Origin: Platerodrilus igneus | Lineage: Eukaryota; Arthropoda; Insecta; Coleoptera; Lycidae | Assembly (NCBI GenBank): GCA_036346225.1 | Contig: JARFIW010001453.1 | Location: 124,001-188,000, forward strand | Direction of reading: 5' to 3' | Length of the DNA: 64,000 nucleotides | Shown here: positions 21,229 through 31,404 of the stretch, in pieces | How positions within the stretch are numbered: position 1 is the stretch's first letter | Layout of the letters: every line of letters starts with the position of its first letter | Program-made: the position numbers and the translations under genes | Notes under the pieces: model-generated | What the model was told of the DNA's origin: nothing | What the model saw: the letters and a program-made list of their open reading frames with translations, nothing else | Databases searched by the model: none

Positions 21229-21268
21229 AATTAATATGGCTACCCAAGCTTGGGGCATGAATTAAACC
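20959..21268 (+). repeat. Tandem array of LTR-end/primer-binding-like units
   Basis: About six degenerate units of ~50 bp, each AGCAAATTAATA-type followed by a TGG(T/C)CGCCCAACG-like and GGGGCTCGA-like word. Starts are near 20959, 21019, 21073, 21127, 21176 and 21227. The last unit straddles the LTR end and supplies the actual primer-binding position. Confidence 0.75.
21237..21256 (+). promoter_or_regulatory. Primer-binding site of element A
   Basis: TGGCTACCCAAGCTTGGGGC begins eight bases after the LTR end. It resembles the tRNA-Lys(1,2)-type primer site TGGCGCCCAACGTGGGGC with changes; the unit upstream inside the LTR (from about 21186) is a closer match. Confidence 0.5.
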
Positions 21269-22696
21269 ACAATAAAATATAACCTGAGATTAAGAGGCAC
21301 GGATTAAATTAAAAATAAATTTTAAAATACGATTGCGAGATTTTAAATAAATTAATTAAACTAAACCGGGGATTTGAAGGGTTTCAATTAGCGGAAAAAC
21401 AAGAAATTTGTACAGTAATTAAAGTTAGGTAGATTTATTTAGTATTTAAAAGTTTAGAGTAAAAATAATAATTTCAAAATGGAGAAAGGATCCCAAGAAA
21501 ACATAACGTTGGAGAGAAGTTTGAGCGAAGAACCGAGAATTTCACAAGAAACCAAAATGATGGAGATCTTAATAGCATTAAATAATAAAATGGATAGAAG
21601 TGAAGAAGCCATAAAAATAGTTACAACAAAAATGGACGAATACAGCCAGAAATTGGGGAAGGAAATCAAGATTCTTAGCAATGGTCTGAAAGAAACGAAC
21701 CACACGATCGCTGAGATTAAGGCACAAATGAATGAAAGAATTGGGAAAGTTTCTGAGGAAATAGAATGCGTATGGGACCATATTACTTTAGTTAAAACGA
21801 AACAAGAAGACTACGAAAGCGAGTCCAATGATAAAATTACGAATTTAAATACTAAATTAGGTAAAATTGAAGAAAATTGCGAAACGGAATTCAGATCGAT
21901 AAATCAAGAAATTAATAATTTAAAAAGTAATCCAATAAATTTTAATAGAGAACCAATTAGGCTAGTTCAAACAAACCTTTTAATTGAACAGTTTACTAAA
22001 TTTTACGGGGACGGAAAATTAAATCCTAAGATATTTCTGAAAAATTTTAAAATGTTGATACAGGGATCTACAGATGAATTATACAAATTAAATTTAATCA
22101 AGGTCATATTGAGGGGAAATGCTGAAAGATGGTACAATTTAGTTGAGAGTGAAATAGAAACATTTGAACAGTTTGAAAGCAAATTTTTATGTCAATTCTG
22201 GAGTGACAATCAGCAAAATAGAATTCGGGATAACTTAAGTATGGGAAGATACGATTCGGCGAAAGGGATAACGCGAGAATTATATGCGATTGAGAAATTT
22301 ACTGTAGCGAAGCAATTGGATCCTCCTTTAGAAGATAAAATTATTATAAGATATTTAGCAGGTCATTTTAACGCTGAAGTAAAGCGATACATAACGACGC
22401 AAAATATAGTGGATAGAGATACATTTATTGGTTATTTGCAGAGATATAATGATTTGGAAACTGATTATGAAATGGAAAATAATGTTAGGGATTGACGCAC
22501 GAATTTTATAAGGAATGATGAGACTCGGAATAATTATCGAAGGAACAATTATAATTATGATCGTGGAAGAAATTTTAATAGGGGGAACTATGGCAACTTT
22601 AATAATGATTTTAGGCAAAACAGGAATACTGGTCAGATACCAATGCAACGAATGGAGAGAACGAATCATGAAGGAAATATTAATAGAGGAATAACA

Positions 22697-23979
22697 CATC
22701 ACTCAATAAGTCCGTAGGATAACTAAGAAAAACACATTTTTTTGGCGAAATTCGATTTTATTCATCAACATACATTCCTTCAAGAGTGATACAATTAGTC
22801 CAACGCCGTTCTAGCATTTCGATACCTTTTTTGTAAAACAATTCGTCTTTGGCCTCAAAATAAGCTTCAGTTTCAGCGATCACCTCTTCATCCGAGTCAA
22901 ATTTTTTTCCGGCGAGCATTTTTTTCAGGTCTGCGAACAGGTAGTAGTCGCTGGGGGCCAAATCTGGAGAATACGGTGGGTGCGGAAGCAATTCGAAGCC
23001 CAATTGGTGCAATTTGGCCATCGTTGCGATCGACTTGTGACACGGTGCATTGTCTTGGTGACAGAGAATTTTTTTCTTCTTCATGTGTGGCCGTTTTTTG
23101 GCAATTTCTTCCTTCAAACGCACTAATAATGCCATGTAGTATTCGCTGTTGATTCTTCTTCCTTTCTCAAGATAGTCGATGTACAAAATTCCGTGCGCAT
23201 CCCAAAATACAGACGCCAAAACCTTACCAGCCGACTTTTGCGATTTTGGTCGCTTTGGACGTGGTTCTCCGGCTGCAGTCCACTCAGCTGACTGCCGATT
23301 AGACTCTGGAGTGTGGTGGTGGATCCATGTTTCATCCATTGTCACATACCGACGCAAAAGTCCTTTTATTCCGGTTGAACAGCTCCAAACAGCTCTCAGA
23401 ATCATCGACACGTTGTTGTTTTGGTCCACTGTGAGCAAACGCGGCACCCACTTTGAGAACAGCTTTCTCATGGACAAATGTTCATGCAAAATAGTGTGCA
23501 CACTGCCTTCTGATATCTTCAGGGTGTCAGCTATCGCACGCAATTTCACTTTTCTGTTTTCCAAAACGATTCGGTGGACTTTTTTGATGTTTTCCGGTGT
23601 AACCACCTCAATTGGCCTTCCAGAGCGTTCAGCATCGTCAGTGTCTGTACGGCCACGTTTAAAATCAGCAAACCACTTCTCCACCGTTTGTCTCGATGGA
23701 GCAGAGCCCGAATAACACTTATCAAGCCATGCTTTGGCTGCGATGGTATTTTACCCATCAAAATGCAATGATAAATCAACACGCGAAATTGCTTGGAATT
23801 CATTTTTTTGAAAAACTCAAAAGTATCGTCACTTAAACCTCTGTAACTTGTAAACTAATCGTCGGATTGTCATGAAATTTTGACAGATATCTTTTTAAGG
23901 TTAGTACTTCCTACAAATCATATGGATTATTACATAGCAACGCCATCTATGTATCATCCTACGGACTTATTGAGTGATG
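22697..23979 (-). mobile_element. mariner element (irritans-like), 1.28 kb
   Basis: Terminal inverted repeats of about 24 bp (CATCACTCAATAAGTCCGTA and onward) lie at 22697-22720 and 23956-23979, with TA following on the right. Size and single transposase gene fit mariner. It is inserted in the gag tail of element A, in opposite orientation. Confidence 0.92.
22758..23803 (-). pseudogene. mariner transposase, one frameshift near the N-terminus
   Basis: The long open part (308 codons, 23684-22758) has the mariner catalytic triad D117, D211 and D246, the last two spaced as D34D. Motifs are Y-V-T-M-D-E-T-W, H-Q-D-N-A-P-C-H and Y-S-P-D-L-A-P-S-D. W-V-P and H-T-P-E-S-N-R-Q-S motifs also match the irritans subfamily. 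The N-terminal ~40 residues lie in another frame, starting with an ATG at 23803; a one-base change in the A-run near 23750 breaks the join. The DNA-binding N-terminus is therefore lost from the main frame and the copy is probably inactive, though the catalytic domain is whole. Confidence 0.93.
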
Positions 23980-24106
23980 TAATAAATAGGCAGGAAAATG
24001 ATGATCGACGGACACAAGCAAGGGATATTAATTGTACGCAAATAAGGAATACGAATCGCACAGATACAGGGATAATGAGTCAGGCAGGACCTTCAACGCG
24101 AAATCA

Positions 24107-24116
24107 GGATTTTTGA
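24107..24116 (+). promoter_or_regulatory. gag-to-protease -1 frameshift site (element A)
   Basis: GGATTTTTGA: gag reads CAG-GAT-TTT-TGA and ends, while the -1 frame continues GGA-TTT-TTG into the protease. The same arrangement, GGATTTTTAG, occurs at 53641-53650 and (minus) 46130-46139, at the same place relative to gag and protease. Confidence 0.65.
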
Positions 24117-24631
24117 GTACGGACGAACCAAGGAAAATTCTACGAATTAACGGATACGGAAATCAGCGCGAGTTTATGAAACATGAAATGGATAATGAAT
24201 TAGGAAGATTTGAAAGGAACTTATTACCAATAATTAATTTAAAGGTGGAAGATAAAATAGTTAAAGTGTTAATTGATACTGGAGCAGAAGCATCACTTGT
24301 TGCGGAAGAATTTGTTAAACGAGAGAAATTGGGGGATAAAGCGATACCTATAGCGAGGTGTAATTTGGTGGCACCAAATAATAAGAGATTTACGGCCATC
24401 TGCACCGGTTACACTTAAGGTTATAAGTTCTACTTATATGTTAAATAGAACTGCACCGGAGCAAAGTAGAACTTTAAGTGACACTTATGTTAAGTGGTAG
24501 TTTAGGTGCCACTTAAATGGTTTTGAGGTTATATTTTGATATTCACGGTTATGGTATTTCCTATTGATAATTCGTAAATTGTTAATTTGGTGTATTGCCT
24601 ATTGCATCATTTTGTTCTTAACATACACAAA

Positions 24632-25888
24632 ATGAATTTAATAATGGATGTAGAATTGTTTGATGAAGTCGATGAAGTGGAAGTAATTGAATTTGGTGTA
24701 CCAAGAAATATCATTATTAGGCAGAACTATTACCATACTTTACCTGAATATAAATTCTTTCAAAAGTTTCGTATCACGAAGAAAACTGTGATGTTTTTAT
24801 TACCATTCTTAGAAGAAAAGCTTGAATTTCCTTTCGACGTGTAAATATGCATTAAAGTACGTATGTGCTATTTATGAAACTATTCTATTGTAGAAACAAC
24901 AGTGTGTCTCCTATTAACCAACTTCTTACCTGCTTAAGATACCTCGCTACTGGTAGTCATATAGATTGCATAGCTGACTTTATGAGTATGGATTCTTCCA
25001 CTGCAGGAAGAATTATTCACAGAGTATCTAGGGCGATAGCTTCCTTATACAGAAGATTTGTTTCGTTTCCTGCTTCCCATGAAGCTAGGGCTATAATAAA
25101 AGCTGATTTCTATGGAATAGCAAGATTTACAAATGTTTTAGGTGCTTTAGATTGCACTCATGTAAAAATCATATCGCCAGGTTTGAAATTGTTACTTTTA
25201 TATATTTGTATTCACATACAATATGTGAATAATCTTGTAGGTGGAAATGATGCAGAAATCTACAGAAATAGAAAAGATTATTTCTCTATAAATGTGCAAG
25301 CAATTTGTGATGCTAATGGAATTTCTTAGATGTCGTTGCTAGATGGCCTGGTTCTAGTCACGACAGCACAATTTTAATCACTCCAATGTTAAAAGAATGT
25401 TTGAAACAAATCAATTTCCACATTGCATTTTATTAGGTATATCACATACATAAGCGATCATGCAATGATAAATTTTTTTACTTTCAGGAGACAAAGGTTA
25501 TCCATCCAAACGTTATTTGCTAACTCCATTGCTAAATCCAATAACAAATGAAGAACAACTTTATAACGAATCACTTATTAGAACTAGAAACAAAATTGAA
25601 TGTGCCTTTGGAATATTGAAGAGGAGGTTTCCTGTGTTAGCCTATGGGTGTCGTTTAAAGTTAGCAAATATTCAAGCTATTATCATAGCATCAGTTGTAT
25701 TATGTAATATAACCCGACTAAATAATGAAGATGAACCTGCAATTGACGAAGAAGAGTTTAATATGCAAAAACTAGAGCACTTGATACTCCAAGGTCAGAT
25801 CCCACCTGTGCCAGCAGCAGATGACAGGTTCAATAACGGAAATACATTTAGAAGAAACCTTATTCAAACCTATTTTGCACAAATGTAA
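24632..25888 (+). pseudogene. Harbinger transposase (HARBI1-like, DDE_Tnp_4), introns retained, two frameshifts
   Basis: Three short introns with GT-AG ends can be placed at 24841-24893, 25181-25240 and 25437-25487; joining them restores the family reading. Motifs are L-T-C-L-R-Y-L-A-T-G-S before a helix-turn-helix-like segment, then G-A-L-D-C-T-H (first catalytic Asp), D-V-V-A-R-W-P-G-S-S-H-D-S (second Asp), G-D-K-G-Y, and R-T-R-N-K-I-E-C-A-F-G-I-L-K-R-R-F (catalytic Glu). Two single-base losses, near 25329 and 25373, break the frame around the second Asp. Start chosen at ATG 24632. Length without breaks is about 350-360 residues, normal for the family. Confidence 0.88.
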
Positions 25889-26399
25889 CTCAAAAATATA
25901 AGCACAAATATATAATATTTTTAATGGATACAAGAATGGTTTAATGCTATACCTACATGTGATTATGTATATAAAATATTACTTGAAAACTAATAAAACT
26001 AATCAAAACTGTTTTTTAGTCTTTTTAATTGCAATTGTTTAATTTCAATATCGAGTTCTAAAGAACACCTTTTCAGCTTAAACTCTTATTCTTCCCTTAA
26101 TCTTCTTTGATTTGCAAGTTCAATTTCATTCTTTAAATATTTTGCTTTTAACGTAGCAACTTCGGAGTACTGCTGTGATATGTAGTTAGTATGTATCGAT
26201 TGCACTGCTTTAGGTCATCTACGATCACAAGGAATTTGCAATTTTTTATTAGGCTGCCTTTTCAAATCTAAAGGTTTGTATAGCGTCCAATTATTCTAAA
26301 ATAGTCTACATGATATATCATTATATTTATATACAAAAATTTACCTTCTCCATATTTTCACCGAAATTAATGTTTTCTGAATTACAGGTTTCTACTTCA
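25889..26399. other. Harbinger internal noncoding DNA
   Basis: Region between the two convergent Harbinger genes, probably holding their 3' ends; poly(A)-type AATAAA words occur. Nothing else recognised. Confidence 0.5.
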
Positions 26400-27064
26400 T
26401 TACAGATCTATTTGAAACAATAAAATTGTGATATATATACTATCATAAAATAAAAATATACCTCTACTGGCGATTTGGCAGATGTTAAAGGTGGGGTCAA
26501 CGGCACACTGGTAGGAATATTAGAATAAAGTATTTTCTTTGAGTAATCATGTTCATTTAACTACAATAAAAATTATAACTACGAATGAAAAAATCAAATA
26601 AGCACCATACCATTATATTACTATCATCAATGACAGGATGTATATCATTTTGGATAAGGGCGTCTCCACCAAATTCATCTGGCATTCCCTCAATTGTTTT
26701 TTTATTTGTTATTTCCACCAAAATGTCTAGGCAGGGGTCAGTTTTTGGAATAAAAGTTCCCCCTCCGGTTGTACGCATTTCAAATTTGTTATTTGCAGCT
26801 AGTTTTCGTACTTCTGCCTTTTTGTTTTCATAACATTTTTTAAGGCTTTCCTTATTGCGATATACTCCAGTAGGGGACTGGGAGTTAAATTCTCTTGTAA
26901 TTGCATCCCATGCAGTATTCTTTTCATGCCAAGTAGAACCATTAGTCTTTTACATTCAATGATGTTTTTAACTTCGAAACGCAATGCATTAGAACAAGTT
27001 TTTCTTCTGTTGAAAAATTAGTTCTTCGTTGCTTTTCACATTTTTCAATTATTTTATTATTCAT
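26400..27064 (-). pseudogene. Harbinger second gene: Myb/SANT-like DNA-binding protein
   Basis: From an ATG at 27064 the minus strand reads a basic R-R-T-N-F-S-T-E-E-K start, then after a frame change a tryptophan-containing W-H-E-K-N-T-A-W-D-A-I helix, K-K-C-Y-E-N-K-K and T-G-G-G, as in Myb_DNA-bind_5 proteins paired with Harbinger transposases. Acidic C-terminal exons follow, with GT-AG introns near 26470-26410 and 26583-26560. The partner protein is thought to bind the transposon ends and bring in the transposase. At least one frameshift (about 26955-26935) breaks it. Confidence 0.72.
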
Positions 27065-28495
27065 GATCGACTTGATACGAAAACAACATGAATTAAACGG
27101 CAAGTTTCAATTTACAATAATTAAAAATTTATATTATAGGTTAGGTTATGTTTGCTAACCAACAGTAAACAAAGAAAATCCCTGGATAGAACTAGGAAAT
27201 TGACAATATACCTAAGTTGTTCCTATCGAAATCGGTGCAGTACGATTAATATAAGTATCACTTAATAATATAAGTGGAACTTAGCTAAGTACCGCTTAAT
27301 ATATGAACCGGTGCAGTTAGCCGTTAGTGTAATAAATGAAATGGTAATTCTGAGATGTGAAATGGGGGATATGATATGGGAAAATGATTTTATGGTAGTA
27401 CCTGGACTGAAGATAGATGTTATATTTGGGATGAATATGATAGATAAGTTGGGGTTGAAAATAAATGCGGAATGCAAAAAGATTGAGTGTAATGGGAAAT
27501 ATATTAAATGGTATGAAGAGGGGAATATTGAAATAGAAGACGACTGCGTGAATATTAATCAGTTTAGTGATGAGATAAATAATGGGGGTAATGAAAATGA
27601 AGATATTAAGTGTCCAGATGATTTAAGAAATAGTGTGAATATATTATTGAATAAGCATTCAGAATTAATTGGGTCGAAGTTGAGAATTGCCACGGGTTAT
27701 GTGCACAAGTTGGAAATAATAAATAAGGAACCGTTTAACAGTAAAATATATCCTATTCCAGTACTATATGGAAATAGAGTGAAGGAAAAAATTGAGGAAA
27801 TGTTACGTGAAGGTATTATAGAGAGCTCCAGTACGAATTTTGTGAATTCATTAGTAGTCGTCGTGAAGAAAAGTGATAATAGTATTAAGTTGTGTATAAG
27901 TACAAGTGAAATTAATAAGCGAACGAAGCCGCAATATAATTGTCCACCAAAGATAGATAGAATATTAGGGAGAATAGGTAATAGGAAGATTTATAGCAGA
28001 TTATATTTAAAGAGTTCATTTTGTTTGATTCCATTAGCGCGAGAATCAAGGAAGTATACGGGTTTTTCGGTAGAAGGAAAATTATACCAATTTAGGGTGG
28101 TCCCGGTTGGTTTGTCCTCAAGTACGGGTGCATTAGAGAATGTAATGAAAAATATTTTGGGACCGTATGAGGAATTTTGTATCCACTATATGGATGAAGT
28201 ATTGATATTTAGTAATAGTGTAGAGGAACACTACGTACAGTTAGATAGGATTTTGTTAGAGCTGAATATAGCTAGTTTGATTTTGAATTTAGGGAAGTGT
28301 GAATTATTTCAAAGTAGGGTTAGATTTTTAGGATATAGGATAGATAATAAAAATAGAATTAGGAAATACGAATTAAAAAAATCCCGATTTAAAAGGATGA
28401 TTAAGAAATATAAATTAAAAGGACCCAGATTCAAGAGTGATAAAGGGGAAGTTAGAAATAGATGTGATTTAATTGACCCATGCAAAGAAACATGA

Positions 28496-28773
28496 ATAGA
28501 TGAAAGGAAATGTAAAATAAATTTATGAATAGGTATACATAGGAAAATAGAATAGGATTTGAATATAAGAATAGGTATAGGTATGAATAGTGTAGTATAA
28601 TAGGACATAGGTATGAGATAAATAAAATGTAAATATGGGTTTAATAAAGAAAAAGTTAGATTTTAAAATGGAAATAAAAATATAATAATTTCATACCAAT
28701 GTGAGTTTAAGTTCACGTTGGGCGCCAAAAAGGACATTGTTATAAAATTTTATATTTTAATTTGGGGGAATTA
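28496..28773 (+). other. 3' internal end of element A with polypurine tract
   Basis: TTTGGGGGAATTA (28761-28773) directly precedes the 3' LTR and is the likely polypurine tract for plus-strand priming. Upstream, 28716-28733 holds a CACGTTGGGCGCCA word, the sense 3' end of a lysine tRNA. Confidence 0.65.
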
Positions 28774-30706
28774 TGCTGTGATAAGGGGTTGTTTAAGGGT
28801 GTACTTTAGTAAAGGTTATTTAGAAATGAGAAATTACCATAGGCAGCAGAAAACTGCATTTATTTAGTAAAGAATTGAGAAATGGAGATAGTTTGTAAAT
28901 AGTAAGCAGTCAACACCCTGTATATAAAGTATAAATAGTTTTAAGCGACGCAGATAAACATAGGAAGACGCATAGTTAGCGTAGAAACCAGGAAGACATT
29001 CATTAGGTAAATAGTAAATATTTAAATACCCTGTAGATAAAGTTTTAGTTAATTTAGGTAAAGCAAGTAATGATATTTTTCAGTGGAAGCACGCGTATAT
29101 TTATAAGTAAACGATAAAGTGTAATTAGACACGCATTCAAAAGAGTTCCAAACAATTAGATTAATACGGAGATAGAAATAGAGCTTCAGGTAGCTAATAT
29201 AAATGCGTACAAATATCTAATCATTTTTGATAAGAAAGAAGATTAAAAATTGCGTGAACAACATGTAAATATAAAAATTAAAAGTCGAGTTGCATCAGTT
29301 GTTTATGGAAAAGCAATTAGATCTATCAAAACACAGCATGTTGATAACGAAAAACAGCTGCAAGCAGGTTACAATTATTGGGAATCGTGGAGCATTACAC
29401 CAGAAACTACTTTGAATGTAATTATTTGATTGGTCAGAAATAAGCGACGAGTTCTAGACCATACCCACTGACGGAGTGGGAACGGAATAATATATTAGCA
29501 GGCACCGTGATAACGAAGTCAGTTTTGAACTCAACAAAGGCCGAAGTGTGCCGTTATGAATTAAAAAATACGTAAATTTTAAAAGTGAAAGAGAAAATAA
29601 GTGCCAAGATGAAAACTATAATTGCCGATTAAACGTAAGTACATTTTGGTGAATTTGTTTTAAACTAAAACAAAAATAATAGGGCTTCTATGTCCGGGGG
29701 AAACAAACTACAATTTGAAGTCTGGGGGAACAGTAATACAATTTTGATGTCCAGGGGAAATAAACTACAATTTCGAAGTACGTCTGGGGGAAGAATAATA
29801 CAATTTCAAGTTTGAGGAAATTGATTGATAAGAATTAATAAGTCTGATATGAAATAAATTGGGGTGCATAAATGAATAATGGTAGTCCATAGTGTAATGG
29901 CAATAATTTAAATGTAATCCTGAATTGGGGAAGATAATTTTTATTCAAATGGAAGCGTCGATGTGAAGAAATAGACCAGGTCAGATTTTTTAGGTATAAG
30001 ACATTTTGTTTTTCTATATATTTTTTATTTTGAATATTGAATTTGCTTAATATAATATGAATGTGAAAAAGTCAACAAAAGAAGTTGCATAAGTATAAAA
30101 TGAGTAATATGATAACAGGTTTAGAACGTTCTACGCTTCGTTGATAAGGATAATAGGTTTTTTTGGTGACTTTGGGTTTTGAGTAAATAGGATATGATGT
30201 TTAATAAATGAAATTTACAACATTAACTAATTGAAAAGTGTATTTGAAATAATTTACAAAAGCTGTACATAATATATTGGTTTCATTATATAAAATCGAA
30301 ATTAACTGAATTTTATAATTCCAAATAAATGCTAGCCGAGGTCATAAGCTTTAAATAGTTCAAGGAGGAGCTACGAGTTGAATAGAAAATTGATAACAAG
30401 TAAGGCGGTAACGTATCGAATTTTGCTATTGGCAGACAAGATTGCTTCAAGATAAAATCCAGTTAAGTTTCTGGAGGGAATTGATAGCAATATTAATAAG
30501 ACAGCCCAACGTCGGAGGAGATAATTACAATCTTGTTTATTCATAGTAAATATTAAAATGGTTGTCCAAATGATGGAGCGCAAATAATTTAGAGTGCATA
30601 GCAAATTAATAAACAGCACAACATAGGGGCTCGATAATTTAGAGAGTATCATAGCAAATTAATAAGGCGCACAACGTAGAGGCATGATAATTCCAGTAGC
30701 ATAGCA
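28774..30706 (+). repeat. 3' LTR of element A (about 1.93 kb)
   Basis: Begins TGCTGTGATAAGGGG, ends GTAGCATAGCA, followed by ATAT. One terminal array unit fewer than the 5' LTR; otherwise only scattered substitutions and small indels. Confidence 0.9.
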
Positions 30707-30742
<36 letters not shown>

Positions 30743-31404
30743 TTATATATTTATATATTTATATATTTATATATTTATATATTTATATATTTATATATTT
30801 ATATATTTATATATTTATATATTTATATATTTATATTATATATTATATATTTATATATTTATATATTTATATATTTATATATTTATATATTTATATATTT
30901 ATATATATTTATATATTTATATATTTATATATTTATATATTTATATATTTATATATTTATATATTTATATATTTATATATTTATATATTTATATATTTAT
31001 ATATTTATATATTTATATATTTATATATTTATATATTTATATATTTATATATTTATATTATATATTTATATATTTATATATTTATATATTTATATATTTA
31101 TATATTTATATATTTATATATTTATATATTTATATATTTATATATTTATATATTTATATATTTATATATTTATATATTTATATATTTATATATTTATATA
31201 TTTATATATTTATATATTTATATATTTATATATTTATATATTTATATATTTATATATTTATATATTTATATATTTATATATTTATATATTTATATATTTA
31301 TATATTTATATATTTATATATTTATATATTTATATATTTATATATTTATATATTTATATATTTATATATTTATATATTTATATATTTATATATTTATATA
31401 TATA
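30707..31404. repeat. Long (TTTATATA)n microsatellite
   Basis: About 690 bp of an 8-bp unit, with a few interruptions (TATATTATATAT at about 30830 and 31058). It carries element A at its left side and the Tc1/mariner-like element at its right. Confidence 0.95.

Larger units (their letters stand above)
21479..24116 (+). pseudogene. gag of LTR element A, split by a mariner
   Basis: ATG at 21479 opens 338 codons to a TGA at 22493-22495. The N-terminal third is coiled-coil-like and charged, and the middle holds the retrotransposon gag core (F-Y-G-D-G, then A-E-R-W-Y-N-L-V, then F-L-C-Q-F-W-S). After the TGA the same frame continues as an Arg/Asn/Gly-rich tail to 22690, is interrupted by the mariner, and resumes at about 23982 up to the stop at 24114-24116. 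The tail matches the Arg-rich tail of elements B and C, so the TGA is a nonsense mutation inside gag. No CCHC zinc knuckle is seen; RNA binding may rest on the basic tail. Confidence 0.82.
24398..27319 (+). mobile_element. PIF/Harbinger DNA transposon (2.9 kb)
   Basis: The ends carry CTGCACCGGTT (24400-24410) and its complement (27306-27316), within longer subterminal inverted AAGTG-rich repeats. GCC flanks both sides (24395-24397 and 27320-27322), and removing the insert with one GCC restores the protease frame. It carries a HARBI1-like transposase on plus and a Myb/SANT-like gene on minus, the usual two-gene plan. Confidence 0.9.
24107..28495 (+). pseudogene. Protease and partial reverse transcriptase of element A, split by Harbinger
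   Basis: The protease (24107-24394) has V-L-I-D-T-G-A-E-A-S, the retropepsin active site. It is interrupted by the Harbinger insertion and resumes at 27323 with V-V-P-G-L and G-M-N-M-I-D. The RT follows (residues about 120-330 of the downstream open frame): N-F-V-N-S-L-V-V-V, then L-Y-L-K-S-S-F where the family has an Asp, V-G-L-S-S, and Y-M-D-E in place of Y-x-D-D. The reading ends in a basic stretch after F-L-G-Y. RNase H and integrase are absent. With the first catalytic Asp replaced by Tyr and the last by Glu, the RT cannot be active. Confidence 0.85.
19243..30706 (+). mobile_element. LTR retrotransposon A (Ty3/gypsy-like), defective, with two nested DNA transposons
   Basis: Order: 5' LTR, primer-binding region, gag, -1 frameshift site, protease, partial reverse transcriptase, polypurine tract, 3' LTR. 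LTR ends are TGCTGTG...CATAGCA, and the insertion is flanked by ATAT inside a TA tract. A mariner (22697-23979) and a PIF/Harbinger (24398-27319) split gag and protease. RNase H and integrase are missing. The two LTRs differ by only scattered changes, so insertion is fairly recent compared with the decay of its coding part. Confidence 0.88.
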
